Source: CAVYUC01 sp963783085 | GTDB taxonomy: Bacteria > Bacteroidota > Bacteroidia > Bacteroidales > Prolixibacteraceae | NCBI GenBank assembly: GCA_963783085.1 | Contig: CAWAMJ010000002.1 | Location: 774,337-838,336, forward strand | Direction of reading: 5' to 3' | DNA: 64,000 bases | Part shown: piece after piece, positions 22,688 through 32,900 of the stretch | Numbering within the stretch: position 1 is the stretch's first letter | Layout of the letters: each line of letters begins with the position of its first letter | Notes under the pieces: generated by a model | The model's input: only the letters and a program-made list of their open reading frames with translations | Told to the model about the DNA's origin: nothing | The model's database searches: none | Translations under genes and position numbers: made by a program

Positions 22688-22935
22688 GAGGCTGTATTAA
22701 AAAAATAAGACCAGAGATTTTAACTTTCAAATTTTGACGCCCTTTTGTTCTCCAAAGGGGAAATATATCTGGGATCATGATGCAATTCACGGCGTGACTT
22801 TAAGTCACACCGTGAATAAACCTCTGAAACATGAGATTGAATATGACACGAACAGTTCAGCGGAAAACTAAACGCAGAAACAGTTGCTGCCAACCGGGTG
22901 ACGCGATTTTTAATCGCGTTTAATAATACAGCCCC
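22688..22935. mobile_element. possible MITE-like element with GAGGCTGTATTA-type inverted ends, containing repeat copy B
   Basis: GAGGCTGTATTA (22688-22699) and TAATACAGCCCC (22924-22935) are inverted with 11 of 12 matches. The GAGGCTGT start resembles termini of some insertion sequences. Inside are a CCCTTT/AAAGGG hairpin and the whole of repeat copy B (22765-22922). No transposase frame and no obvious target-site duplication are visible. The 498-bp gap from yoeB to the next gene holds only copy C and this element. Confidence 0.4.
22765..22922. repeat. 158-bp direct repeat, copy B (right of yefM-yoeB)
   Basis: Same orientation as copy A and displaced by exactly 990 bp, with the same two palindromes and shared middle. 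A and B thus bracket the toxin-antitoxin cassette; recombination between them would remove a 990-bp circle carrying yefM-yoeB. Confidence 0.85.
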
Positions 22936-23107
22936 TAATACGGTCATTTCAATTACAAATCATTTTACAAATTCTGCCTTTTTCCGGTTAAGAAACAACA
23001 GCTTTTGAATAAAATATCGGAAGCTATTGATCCGCAAATCTCATTTCTTTGTAATAGTGTCATCAGAGTGATGCGTGAAAATCAGTATAAACTTAAAGCA
23101 ACCGGTT

Positions 23108-25414
23108 ATGAAAATGGTTTTAAGCGTTTGTATCATTTTAATAATGATCTCTGGTACGGTCTCAGGACAAAATTTGTACGGCAAATCCGAACATCTCTGG
23201 AAACCTCAACAAGACGAAGTTTATCTTCAGGAAGTTTCTGAAAAAATTCCAACAAAAAGCCCGGTGCTCTCGGTTGCCGAAATAAACGGGACCTGTTTTG
23301 CACTGATGGACGGCCAGGTAAATATCCTGGAAGGAAATACATTAAAACCGGCTGTTTCAGCCCCGCAGGTTGTGAATAAACTTTTACGCGAAAACAACCA
23401 GCTTTGGGCGCTGACGGACCAGGGGATTTACAGGTTAGAAGAAAATATCTGGCACAAACTGGACGACCGGAAATATGTGGATTTATGTACATTGAACGGG
23501 ATTGTTCATGCGGCCACGGAGGAAGATATTTACCGTTTTGATGGCGACGGGTTCGTAACTTTAAAACCTGAAAATGGTTATTACTCCAGTGATATGACAA
23601 TGGCAATGGAAGACGGAACCCAGCTCCATGCAGAACCTGTTCGGCTGGGGCCAATTACCCAAATTGAATCTTACAGCGGAACACTGTACGCATTGCGGCC
23701 GGGACAACTGGTTTTGTTCGACGGGCTTGTGGTTAACGGAGATTTTATCGACTGGGGATCGCTTCCTTCAAAAAATACCGGCGAAATGTTGCGGCAGGGA
23801 AGCCGCCTGTTATTTAATACGGATCGCGGACTGGCTGTTTTGCGCGGAGCCACACTAACCAATTTAAAAGGCGAAGACGGTTTGCCGGTTGAAAATACCA
23901 CCTGCCTTGCCAAAGGTTTCGACGGCGATGTGTGGATTGGAACCAAAAGAGGCGCGGTAAGAATGCTGGAAAACGACTGGCACTATTTTGGCGCTGATTT
24001 GTGGCTTCCCGACAATAACGTCCGAGATATTGCAGTGGGCGACAGCATAGTTTACATTGCCACCGACGGCGGTTTGGGAATTATAAAATACGAACCCTAC
24101 ACCCTGCAAAAAAAGGCCGGTTATTACGAGCGGCAGCTGGAAGAATGGGGACATAAACGGTTGGGCTTTATTCACACACTGTATAAAAAGAACGGTGAAT
24201 GGGTGCGCGAAATCAGCGACAACGACGGCGGACACACTTCGCCTTATCTGGCAGCCATGTGTTTCAAATATGCCGTAACCGGTGATGAGGTTGCACGCAA
24301 AGAAGCGGCAGATGCCTTTAAAGCCATGCTCTGGCTCGAGAAAATCAGCCCTGTTAACGGATTTTTTGCCCGCGCCATTTGGTCAACCACGGGTGACAAA
24401 GATGAAATGTCGAAAGAAGGTTCCGGTGGTTTGCCTGCAAAATGGTATCCCACGCCCGACGGCAAGTGGTTCTGGAAAGGGGATACTTCCAGCGATGAGG
24501 TAATTGCCCTGTTTTATGCGGTTTCCATTTTTTATGAACTTGCGGCACAGGGCGAGGAAAAAAAGCAGGCGCGTGACCTGCTCGGGCGAATTGCTTCCTA
24601 TATTATGGAGAATGGCTGGGTGCTGAATGACATGGATGGCAAACCCACCCGCTGGGGACGCTGGAATCCGGAGTATCTTCTGCGTCCATACGGTTATGTT
24701 GACCGGGGAATAAACGGACTGGAAGCGCTGGCATTTACAAAAACTGCATATGCACTTACGGGTGAGAAGAAATTCAAAGATGGCTACCAGCAGTTGATTG
24801 ACTGGGGATATCCGGAAAATACGTTACGTCAGAAAAATGTTTTCCCGCCTGAAAACATTGCTACGTGGGACGACAATCATGCTTTCAGAAGTTACTATAC
24901 TTTGTTCCGTTATGCTGACGATTCACGTTTGCGCAGTATGTATCTGCGCAGCCTCGAACGCACATATGAAGTGAAGCGGATGGAACACATTCCCTGGTTT
25001 AACTTCACTTACGGAGCGATTACCGGCAACGATTGTGACGCTGCCAAAGCGGTGCAACATTTGCGCGAATGGGTGCTCGATTGCGTGGAATACAATTACA
25101 ACAATTCGCATCGCGACGATTTGCATCCGGAACCAGGTTATAAGTCGTATGAAGGTGGCGTTAAATGTATATCTCCGCGTGAATCCTGTGTGAAACGTGC
25201 CAGCCGCAGCGCCATCGTGCTCGATGGTGGTTCCAGCGGAAACCGGGTGATGGAACCCACCGGTTTTCTGCGCGATTACTGGATGGGGCGCTACCACGGT
25301 TTTATTGAAGCGCCGGCAACGGACGATCCGAAGTTGATTTCAGTAAAACGAAACAGGGGAATCCACCTGGGGGCAGCGCCGTACAATGGACCTGAAAGAC
25401 CGAAACTGTTCTAG
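23108..25414 (+). CDS. secreted beta-propeller / alpha-helical barrel protein, intact copy
   Basis: A 768-residue secreted protein. I start at the ATG at 23108 (MKMVLSVCIILIMISGTVSGQ, a good Sec signal); a GTG 33 bp upstream would only lengthen the n-region. Residues ~30-340 repeat a propeller-like pattern (NQLWALTDQGIYRL, DVWIGTKRGAVRML, IVYIATDGGLGIIKY) of the sensor-propeller type. Residues ~345-700 are helical with conserved acidic and aromatic residues (EISDNDGGHTSPYLAAMC, GDTSSDEVIALFYAV, KPTRWGRWNPEYL), as in alpha/alpha toroids. I know no assigned function. No kinase or DNA-binding part follows, so it is not a hybrid regulator. Substrate recognition plus hydrolysis or lyase action on the locus glycan is an inference from context. 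Broken paralogue at 2484-4733. Confidence 0.8.
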   Translation: MKMVLSVCIILIMISGTVSGQNLYGKSEHLWKPQQDEVYLQEVSEKIPTKSPVLSVAEINGTCFALMDGQVNILEGNTLKPAVSAPQVVNKLLRENNQLWALTDQGIYRLEENIWHKLDDRKYVDLCTLNGIVHAATEEDIYRFDGDGFVTLKPENGYYSSDMTMAMEDGTQLHAEPVRLGPITQIESYSGTLYALRPGQLVLFDGLVVNGDFIDWGSLPSKNTGEMLRQGSRLLFNTDRGLAVLRGATLTNLKGEDGLPVENTTCLAKGFDGDVWIGTKRGAVRMLENDWHYFGADLWLPDNNVRDIAVGDSIVYIATDGGLGIIKYEPYTLQKKAGYYERQLEEWGHKRLGFIHTLYKKNGEWVREISDNDGGHTSPYLAAMCFKYAVTGDEVARKEAADAFKAMLWLEKISPVNGFFARAIWSTTGDKDEMSKEGSGGLPAKWYPTPDGKWFWKGDTSSDEVIALFYAVSIFYELAAQGEEKKQARDLLGRIASYIMENGWVLNDMDGKPTRWGRWNPEYLLRPYGYVDRGINGLEALAFTKTAYALTGEKKFKDGYQQLIDWGYPENTLRQKNVFPPENIATWDDNHAFRSYYTLFRYADDSRLRSMYLRSLERTYEVKRMEHIPWFNFTYGAITGNDCDAAKAVQHLREWVLDCVEYNYNNSHRDDLHPEPGYKSYEGGVKCISPRESCVKRASRSAIVLDGGSSGNRVMEPTGFLRDYWMGRYHGFIEAPATDDPKLISVKRNRGIHLGAAPYNGPERPKLF

Positions 25415-25528
25415 AAATCAGTAAAAAGTTGAATTTGTGAGAGATTGTTTAAAGTTTTTAAAACAAAAGGTTATATAAAATGAGTTTAAATTTTATTGTT
25501 CAAACAATAGGGTTGAAAATCAATTTAT

Positions 25529-25584
25529 TTTACCCCGGCCCTACAGCGAGTAAATTGATCTTCAGTACGAGGGTTTGGGGTAAA
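25529..25584. terminator. possible hairpin (TTTACCCC...GGGGTAAA) after the propeller protein
   Basis: TTTACCCC (25529-25536) pairs with GGGGTAAA (25577-25584). An inner CCCT/AGGG can extend the stem. No T-run follows, so it may be a repeat relic rather than a terminator. It lies in the 239-bp gap before the phosphatase gene. Confidence 0.35.
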
Positions 25585-25653
25585 TACTGAAAATCAGCAC
25601 GATACGATTGTAATAAATAAAATTTAAACAGTACCTAAAATGATCAAAAGAGG

Positions 25654-27432
25654 ATGAATCTGAAATTGGTATTTAAATATAGTTTGATTGTAACCCTGAT
25701 TATGCTTTTTGCCTGTAATGAGACTAAAAGGCAGGATGAAACAACAGTGAAAGAGGTAATGGACAATACGGTTACCCAGCTGTACAAAACAAAAAGTCAA
25801 TCGGAACTGGCTTCTCTAACTTACGATCAGGCGATGCAACTTTTTACCCCGGAAGAAATGCATATTCTGGGTACCCGCCACTGGATATTCGATGTAAATG
25901 TGCCGGCAGTGGTGTCGGTTATGCGCAGCACGGAACAAAAAGTTGTACCATTTTGGCTGAAGGAGAATGGCTTCCAAAAAACAGACATGACGTTAAAAAA
26001 CGAAATGACAACGTATGAAGTTTGGCAAAAAAAATTTGAGCCGGGAAGCGTTGGCCTGGGCATCAACGGATTTGCCAATTATTCGCTTCATTATTTTGTT
26101 TGTGTGAGAACGCAAAATAAAAACGACAAACTGGTGCTGAGGAATTATGTTCCTGAAGACCAATATGTGGGAACTATGAAAGATGGCGCTTTTACCTATC
26201 ACGACTGGGATGAACTGGTGTTGAGAGATGTGCCGAAGGAATTGCAGGGACAAAAATTACTGACTACCATTCGCGGAAGAGGTGTGGAATCCCATTTGGT
26301 GGGCGCTTTTCGGAAAACCCAATATCCGTCTTCTGCAACCCCCGATCAGGTGATGCTAACCTGGAGTTCCGCTCCTTCTGCTACGGTAGATATTCAGTGG
26401 CGCACGGATACAACGGTGGAAACTGGCGAAGTTCGTTACCGTGAAAAAGGCGGAATCGAAATATTAACTGCCAACGCTGATAAGTACGTAATGGAAGATC
26501 GGCTGTTGATGAACGATCGTTTTGACCACCGATTTACGACACAGCTAAGGAATCTGAAACCCGGAACAACTTACGAGTACCAGATTGCTCCAGCAACCAA
26601 CTGGAATAAAAATTACACTTTTACTACTTCAGATACCAGCGATTCCTTTTCATTTATCTGGTTTGGCGACACGCACCATTCACCGGAGTGGGGAAAATTG
26701 GCAAATATGGCGTTCGAAAGTCATCCGGATGCAGCGTTTTACTGCATCGCCGGCGATTTGGTCAGCGAGGGGTTGCACCGCGATCACTGGGACGATCTTT
26801 TTGATTTTTCAAAAAATGTAATTTGCCGGCGACCGTTGATGTCAGTGGTGGGCAACCACGACACACGTTTGGGGCTGGGGTCAAAAATGTATCGCGATTT
26901 ATTTAGCTATCCGAAAAACGGACCAGATGGTGTCCCCAAAGAAAATACCTATTCCTTCACCTTTAAGAATGCACTTTTCCTGATGATTGATGCCACTGCG
27001 CCTATCGACGCACAAACGGAATGGATAGAGGATCAGTTGAAAAATACAGACGCCACCTGGAAATTTGCCGTTTTCCACTTTCCACCCTATAACTGGGAAG
27101 AACCGTATTATGACATTCAAAAGGTCTGGGTACCGTTATTTGATAAGTACCATGTGGATATGGTATTTAGCGGCCACATTCATTATTACATGCGCTCGAA
27201 ACCTATGAAAGCCGGCAAAGTAGTTGATTCGTACAACGATGGAACAGCCTTCATTATTTCCATCGGAATTCCTTCCAAAACAAAAGATTACACTGGTGAA
27301 CCGTATGCCGAAACGAGAAAAATGCAAGGGCAGTATTACCAGTATCTCAAAATCGATGGCAATCGGTTAACGTATTCAGCATTCGATTCCGGTAATAATC
27401 CTGTGGATTCAATTAAAATATATAAGAAATGA
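25654..27432 (+). CDS. purple-acid-phosphatase-like metallophosphoesterase lipoprotein
   Basis: An intact 592-residue lipoprotein (lipobox MLFAC; AGAGG lies just before the ATG). Residues ~60-220 are an N-terminal region I do not recognise. Residues ~225-325 resemble the Fn3-like N domain of purple acid phosphatases (QVMLTWSSAPSATVDIQWR). The calcineurin-type catalytic domain has all metal-binding motifs: WFGDTHH (Asp339), CIAGDLVSEG, VVGNHDTR and FSGHIHYYM (His508 region). It should hydrolyse a phosphomonoester or diester outside the inner membrane. Its place in the sugar locus suggests release of phosphate from the glycan or its breakdown products, but the substrate is unknown. The MFS permease follows after 126 bp. 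Confidence 0.85.
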   Translation: MNLKLVFKYSLIVTLIMLFACNETKRQDETTVKEVMDNTVTQLYKTKSQSELASLTYDQAMQLFTPEEMHILGTRHWIFDVNVPAVVSVMRSTEQKVVPFWLKENGFQKTDMTLKNEMTTYEVWQKKFEPGSVGLGINGFANYSLHYFVCVRTQNKNDKLVLRNYVPEDQYVGTMKDGAFTYHDWDELVLRDVPKELQGQKLLTTIRGRGVESHLVGAFRKTQYPSSATPDQVMLTWSSAPSATVDIQWRTDTTVETGEVRYREKGGIEILTANADKYVMEDRLLMNDRFDHRFTTQLRNLKPGTTYEYQIAPATNWNKNYTFTTSDTSDSFSFIWFGDTHHSPEWGKLANMAFESHPDAAFYCIAGDLVSEGLHRDHWDDLFDFSKNVICRRPLMSVVGNHDTRLGLGSKMYRDLFSYPKNGPDGVPKENTYSFTFKNALFLMIDATAPIDAQTEWIEDQLKNTDATWKFAVFHFPPYNWEEPYYDIQKVWVPLFDKYHVDMVFSGHIHYYMRSKPMKAGKVVDSYNDGTAFIISIGIPSKTKDYTGEPYAETRKMQGQYYQYLKIDGNRLTYSAFDSGNNPVDSIKIYKK

Positions 27433-27558
27433 AACATGTACTGAAATTCCTGGTTGTTAATTATTATGATATTGCGCTGGCTTAGATCTTATAAACTTTA
27501 ATTAAATTGTAAATTTTTCCCGAAACAGAAGTAATCAACCTAATAACAATCAAAAAAC

Positions 27559-28734
27559 ATGACAGCTAACAAAGTACAGTGGAATAAACTTTTACCCGTT
27601 TTTCTGTCCTTTATCGTAATGGGATTTGTGGATATCATCGGCGTAGCCACCGGATTTATCAAACAGGATTTTGAGTTAACCAATTTTGCAGTTCAGTTTT
27701 TACCCATGATGGTGCTGCTTTGGTTTTTTGTGCTCTCGGTTCCGGTTGGCATCTTGCAGGATAAATACGGCAAACGAAATATGCTGAATATTGGGATGCT
27801 GATTCAGGCTGTCGGGCTTGGAATTCCTTTTATTTACTATTCGTTTGGAATGATGTTCGCCTCATTTATTCTTCTGGGAATTGGGAATACGGTGATACAG
27901 GTGTCGGCGAACCCGCTTTTGCAGGATGTATCGCCGACCGAAAAACTGGCCAGTTACCTGAGTTCTTCCCAGTTTGTAAAGGCCATCATTTCATTCTCCG
28001 GCCCGCTGATTGCAGCTTTTATGGCAACTACCTTTGGCGACTGGCGTTTGGTACTTGCCGTTTACGGGTTAACATCGACACTGGCAGCTATCTGGTTGGC
28101 AGCCACACCCATTCAGGAATCGAAACCCGAACGAAAACCCGCTACTTTTGCGTCGTGTTTTGGTTTGTTGAGCAATCGTTTTGTCGCTTTTATGGCGCTT
28201 TCAATATTTTTAATTGTAGGCGCTGAAGTAGCCATGAATACCAATATTGCGAACATTTTAATTGCACGTTATGACATCCCGATTGAAACAGCAGCCATTG
28301 GAATTAGTATGTTTTTTGCGGGCGAAACCATTGGCCGGTTGATTGGCGCCATCAGTTTAAACTGGATTCTGCCGCGATTATTCATCCTGCTTACCGCTGT
28401 GTTGTCGTTACTTGGGATTTTGGGTATATTCCTGGCGCCAAACGATGTTATTGCCTTTATCTTCATATTTTTAACCGGTTTGGGAATTGGCAACATGTTC
28501 CCGCTTATTTTTTCATTTGCATTGAAAAAAATGCCCGACCGCGCCAACGAAATTTCCGGTTTATTAATTATGGCTGTATCCGGCGGTGCATTTATTCCGT
28601 TGCTAACCGGTTTTGTCAGCACCGTGGTGAGCCCGCTGGCAAGTATCCTGGTTATTGGATTTTGCATGCTGTTCATTCTTTGGGTTGCATTCTACATACG
28701 CCGGCATATTGCTGCCAGTAAAATACCAGAATAA
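27559..28734 (+). CDS. MFS sugar permease, FHS (FucP-like) type
   Basis: A 391-residue inner-membrane protein with 12 predicted helices and no signal peptide. Features match the fucose/glucose-galactose:H+ symporter group: an N-terminal GFVDIIGVATGFI helix, the MFS loop with DKYGKRN, and NTVIQVSANPLLQDVSP, close to the NPL motif of this group. It would carry a monosaccharide freed by the upstream glycosidases into the cytoplasm; L-rhamnose is the natural guess given five GH106-type genes, but the sequence does not prove it. The frame is intact. It lies between the phosphatase and the PKD/SusC/SusD operon, with 239 bp before the latter. Confidence 0.85.
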   Translation: MTANKVQWNKLLPVFLSFIVMGFVDIIGVATGFIKQDFELTNFAVQFLPMMVLLWFFVLSVPVGILQDKYGKRNMLNIGMLIQAVGLGIPFIYYSFGMMFASFILLGIGNTVIQVSANPLLQDVSPTEKLASYLSSSQFVKAIISFSGPLIAAFMATTFGDWRLVLAVYGLTSTLAAIWLAATPIQESKPERKPATFASCFGLLSNRFVAFMALSIFLIVGAEVAMNTNIANILIARYDIPIETAAIGISMFFAGETIGRLIGAISLNWILPRLFILLTAVLSLLGILGIFLAPNDVIAFIFIFLTGLGIGNMFPLIFSFALKKMPDRANEISGLLIMAVSGGAFIPLLTGFVSTVVSPLASILVIGFCMLFILWVAFYIRRHIAASKIPE

Positions 28735-28973
28735 ACCTTCCTGTTTAACAAGGCAGCATTCAGAAAAGCAGGATTTTTTAACCGGTAAATGTTAAAATTT
28801 CAACCCATGCAATCTGAACTATAAAAAAGAGAAATTTTCTAACGATTTTATGAAATATTTTAAACTCCTAAGGATAAAAAGTCCTTAATAATTTGTAACT
28901 TTCTTATGTTCATTGCCTTTGACTGAATTGCAATTAAGCAATTTAATTAATTCTACAACCTAACTTTTCGAAT

Positions 28974-29921
28974 ATGAAAAAACAAATCTGCTTTTTATTG
29001 CTTTACATAATTGGAACCTCGTTGTTCCAATCGTGTACGAAAGAACCTGACCGGCCGGTTTTTCCGCTTTCGGCCGAAATTTTCCACAGCGTAAACGACG
29101 ATCAGGTGGCTTTCACAGCTCTTACCCACAGCGCCACTTCATGGTCGTGGGATTTTGGCGATGGCCAATCCAGTTCCGAACAAAATCCGGTTCATGTGTA
29201 TGATGAAGGTGGTTATTATATTGCCACGTTAACAGCCACAGATGAAAATGGCAAATCGGTAACTGCGGATGTGAACCTTGCTATAGCATTAACGCCGTAT
29301 GCTTTACTTACCGGCGACCATACCAAGCCCGGTTATAACGGGAAAACATGGAAATTAACCGCGGACCATAGTTCAGGCGGCGATTACCTTGCCAATGCCG
29401 ATGCCAGTTTATCGGTAGTAGACGGAACGCCGAAACCACTCCCTACCGGAATTTTCGACCTTGAATTTGGAATGGGCGATATTTATAAAGATACCTATAC
29501 TTTTTATTTCGACGGAAGCTATAAACACGATGTAAAAGATGACGGTGCGGCATTTGGCGGTATAGTATACCAGTTTGTGCTCAATGGCGGAGCTGATATT
29601 ATTAATGCCAACGGTCAGGATTACGGACTTTGCATTGCCAACTACACTCCTGAAAACGGAGCAACATTCACCTACACTGAAAAAGAAGATTTTACGGTTC
29701 CATCGGTTTACGGTGCAGGTGGAATAGTAACCTATAAAAATGTTAGCACTCTGAATTTTTCGGGGACGGAATTTATTGGCTTCAGGGATTACCAAAGAAA
29801 AGTTATAATAAACAAGGTTACTGATAACCGGATGCAACTGGTTATGTTTATGTCGGCTTCTCCAGATTATTTTCCTGCCAATACAAACGCTTTGATACTT
29901 AGTTTCGAAGCAGTAAAATAA
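28974..29921 (+). CDS. PKD-domain surface lipoprotein upstream of second SusC
   Basis: A 315-residue lipoprotein (signal ending LFQSC). A PKD fold occupies residues ~28-110 (SATSWSWDFGDGQSSSEQNPVHVYDEGGYYIATLTAT, split by the usual WDFGDG and Y-A-TLT motifs). A beta-rich C-terminal domain follows (GKTWKL...FYFDGSYKHD...), as seen in SusE/F-position proteins. It probably sits on the cell surface and helps to bind the glycan or to hold the SusCD complex. It ends 21 bp before susC, so it is the first gene of the three-gene unit. Upstream, TAAGGA...TCCTTA (28869-28887) forms a small hairpin; I see no convincing promoter pair. Confidence 0.85.
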   Translation: MKKQICFLLLYIIGTSLFQSCTKEPDRPVFPLSAEIFHSVNDDQVAFTALTHSATSWSWDFGDGQSSSEQNPVHVYDEGGYYIATLTATDENGKSVTADVNLAIALTPYALLTGDHTKPGYNGKTWKLTADHSSGGDYLANADASLSVVDGTPKPLPTGIFDLEFGMGDIYKDTYTFYFDGSYKHDVKDDGAAFGGIVYQFVLNGGADIINANGQDYGLCIANYTPENGATFTYTEKEDFTVPSVYGAGGIVTYKNVSTLNFSGTEFIGFRDYQRKVIINKVTDNRMQLVMFMSASPDYFPANTNALILSFEAVK

Positions 29922-29942
29922 AACCTAATTAAATTAACTGAC

Positions 29943-32900
29943 ATGAAAGATATTTATATAATAAAAGCAAGGTATGTATCTACCTTCATTCTATGTATTG
30001 TTTTGGTTCCCGGTATTTTTGCTTCAGAAAAAAATTCAGAATCGAATGCACAACAAAATCTAACGGTTACAGGAACCGTAACATCAGCCACAGATGGCAT
30101 AGTATTGCCGGGATTAAGCATCTTACAAAAAGGAAGCGCCAACGGTACGGTAACCGATGCCAACGGAAATTACAGTATTACTGTTCCATCGAATGCCACG
30201 CTGGTATTTTCATTTATCGGATTTAAAACCCGGGAAATTGAAGTACAGGAAAGAAGCACCATTGATGTGATTATGGAAGAAAGTATCGAGGCACTTGACG
30301 AAGTGGTGGTTACTGCATTGGGCATCAAGCGTGAAGAAAAGTCGCTGGGGTTCTCGGTAGGACGAGTGGCAGGCGACGAACTTACGCGCGTTGCACAGGA
30401 AAACGTGTTAAACTCCATGGCCGGTAAAGTTTCCGGGGTAACCATTAGTTCAACCGGCGGAACCGGTTCCACGGTGAGCATGGTTATTCGCGGTGCAACA
30501 TCAATGAGTACCGACAACCAGCCACTTTTTGTGGTAGACGGTGTGCCTATGAACAACACGGTGAACAATGTAGGCGGTTTTGGATCGGATAACCGGGTTG
30601 ACTACGGTAACGCCATTGCCGACCTCGATCCGGAAAGTATTGCAAGCGTTTCTATTTTGAAAGGACCGAGTGCAGCTGCTTTGTATGGTACCCGAGCCGG
30701 TAACGGAGTGGTGCTTATTACCACAAAAAAAGCACAGGCTAACCAGGGAATGAAAGTCACTGTTACTTCAAATACGGTTTTCGATATTCCTTCGCGTTTT
30801 TTGAATGTTCAAAAACAATTCTCCACCGGATTCTTCTCTTACCGGCCTGAAGATGTAGGTGGTGGTATTCTCCCGGAAATTACGGCAAGCGATGGAACCG
30901 GTTCCGGCCCGGAACTGGATAAAGGATACTGGGCGGTGCAATGGCAGTCGCCGGTTGATGCTAATGGAGTCCGTGTTCCAATTGAAGTGGATTCGTATCC
31001 GAACAATGTTCAAAATTTTATTAGTGATTTTGCCCTTACCACAACCAACGGAGCATCTGTTTCAAGTAGCGGTGAAAATATAAATTACCGGCTGGGAATA
31101 ACCAATATGACACACAGCGGGCTGGTGCCCAATTCGGATTTGAATAAAAACAACGTAACACTTTCAGCTATTTCGAAAGTACGTAAGAATTTCAACATAA
31201 GTACTGATATTAACTTTACAAACAGTTGGGCCAAAAACAGGCCGGCATCAAACCGCGGCACCAATCCCATGCAATGGGCATACAACCACCCTATGAATAT
31301 AGACATCAGGGATTTGCGCGATTATGGAAGTGGAGACGATATTCTCAGGGTTTCCGGAAATCATGAAAACCCATATTTCCTTGCCTATGATGTTAATAAT
31401 AGTTTCGACCGGTACAGAGTGTACGGAAATGTTTCCGCGAATTGGGACATTACTGAACACTTCAAATTGATGGGCCGCTACTCGCTGAATAAAACGGATG
31501 AAGTTCGGGAAACCAAAATGGCACCGGGTTACACGCAGGAACCCAACAACGGGGCCTATGGTATTACCAACGGAAACAGCCTGGAAAGAAACCTGGATTT
31601 TTTGGCAACTTATACAAATAACTGGGGTGATTTTGCAGCCACAATTTCCGGTGGAGGCAACGCTTTATATTCGAAATCTTCGAGTATCAGTAATTCATCC
31701 AAATCCGGTTCTGGATTAATTGTGCCGAATGTTTTTACGGTTCAAAATATTAGTTCGGGTGCACTAAACTACAGCAATTACAGGAGTCAGCGCGAGATTA
31801 ACAGCTTGTATGCAATGGCCAACCTGGCCTGGAATGAAATTGCCTACCTCGATTTTACCGCCCGCAACGACTGGTCGAGCACTTTACCGGAAGAAAATCG
31901 TTCTTACTTTTATCCGTCAGCTTCAATCAGTTTAATGGTTGACCAGGTTTTTAACATGGGCAGTGATGTCAATATGTTTAAAATAAGAGGCGGCATGGCA
32001 CAAGTTGGTAACGATACCGATCCGTATCGTTTGTTTGCCACCTACCAAAATGCCGGCCAGTGGGGCGATGCCATCCGGTTGGGAAAACAAAGCGGTTTGC
32101 TCAGTCCGAACCTGCTCCCCGAAATTGCCACGTCATATGAAATAGGTACTGAAATCAGACTATTTTCAAATCGCCTGCGTTTTGATGGAACGTATTACAA
32201 GGTTGACAATAAAAACCAGATACTCGGTGTTCCGTTGGCTGCATCAACCGGTTTCAGCGGAGTGCAGATTAACGCAGGACTGCTGCAAAGCAAAGGTTTT
32301 GAATTTTTGCTCGGAATCACTCCGGTAAGAACAATGAACTGGAATTGGGATATCAATATCAATTTCACCAAAAACGAAACCCGCATACTTGAACTTGCTG
32401 ATAACGTGACTTATGTAGAATTTTGGGACCAGGCAAGGGTAAAAAACATCGGATATGTAAAAGATGAAACACACGACGGACTGGTGGGTAATTTATATTC
32501 ACGCAGAGTTCAACGTGTTACCGATAAAAGTTCAGATTATTATGGATATCCTATTCTCGGAAGCGGGTTGGATGCAGAATGGATGGGAGAAGAAGAATAT
32601 TCAAAAGTGGGGAATTACAATCCCGATTTTATTATGGGATTACAATCTTCCCTTTCCTATAAAAACTTCACGTTGAGCATGACGTTTGACTGGAGGTCAG
32701 GCGGTCAGTACGTATCACAAACCTACCGTTATTTATCCGAATCGGTAATGACTCAAACCTGGTTCGACGAGTTGGTTAATCCTGGAGATTTGGGTGGAGG
32801 TCCAAGTCAGGAATTACGCGACTGGGTAGTGGCCAATGCCGATAAATTATTACTAAGCGACAATTTGCACCCGGTGGGAGGACCAACTCCAGATTATGGT

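Noticed and set aside
21775..22922. Integron attC-type cassette around yefM-yoeB
   Set aside because: The palindromes lack the RYYYAAC/GTTRRRY layout and no integrase is present in the window.
23108..25414. Hybrid two-component regulator of the glycan locus
   Set aside because: Only propeller-like repeats are present; no membrane helix, histidine kinase, receiver or HTH domain follows.
28918..28973. Clear promoter for the PKD-SusC-SusD operon
   Set aside because: Only partial matches to TAnnTTTG (such as TGCCTTTG) were found, without a spaced TTTG, so I did not list it.
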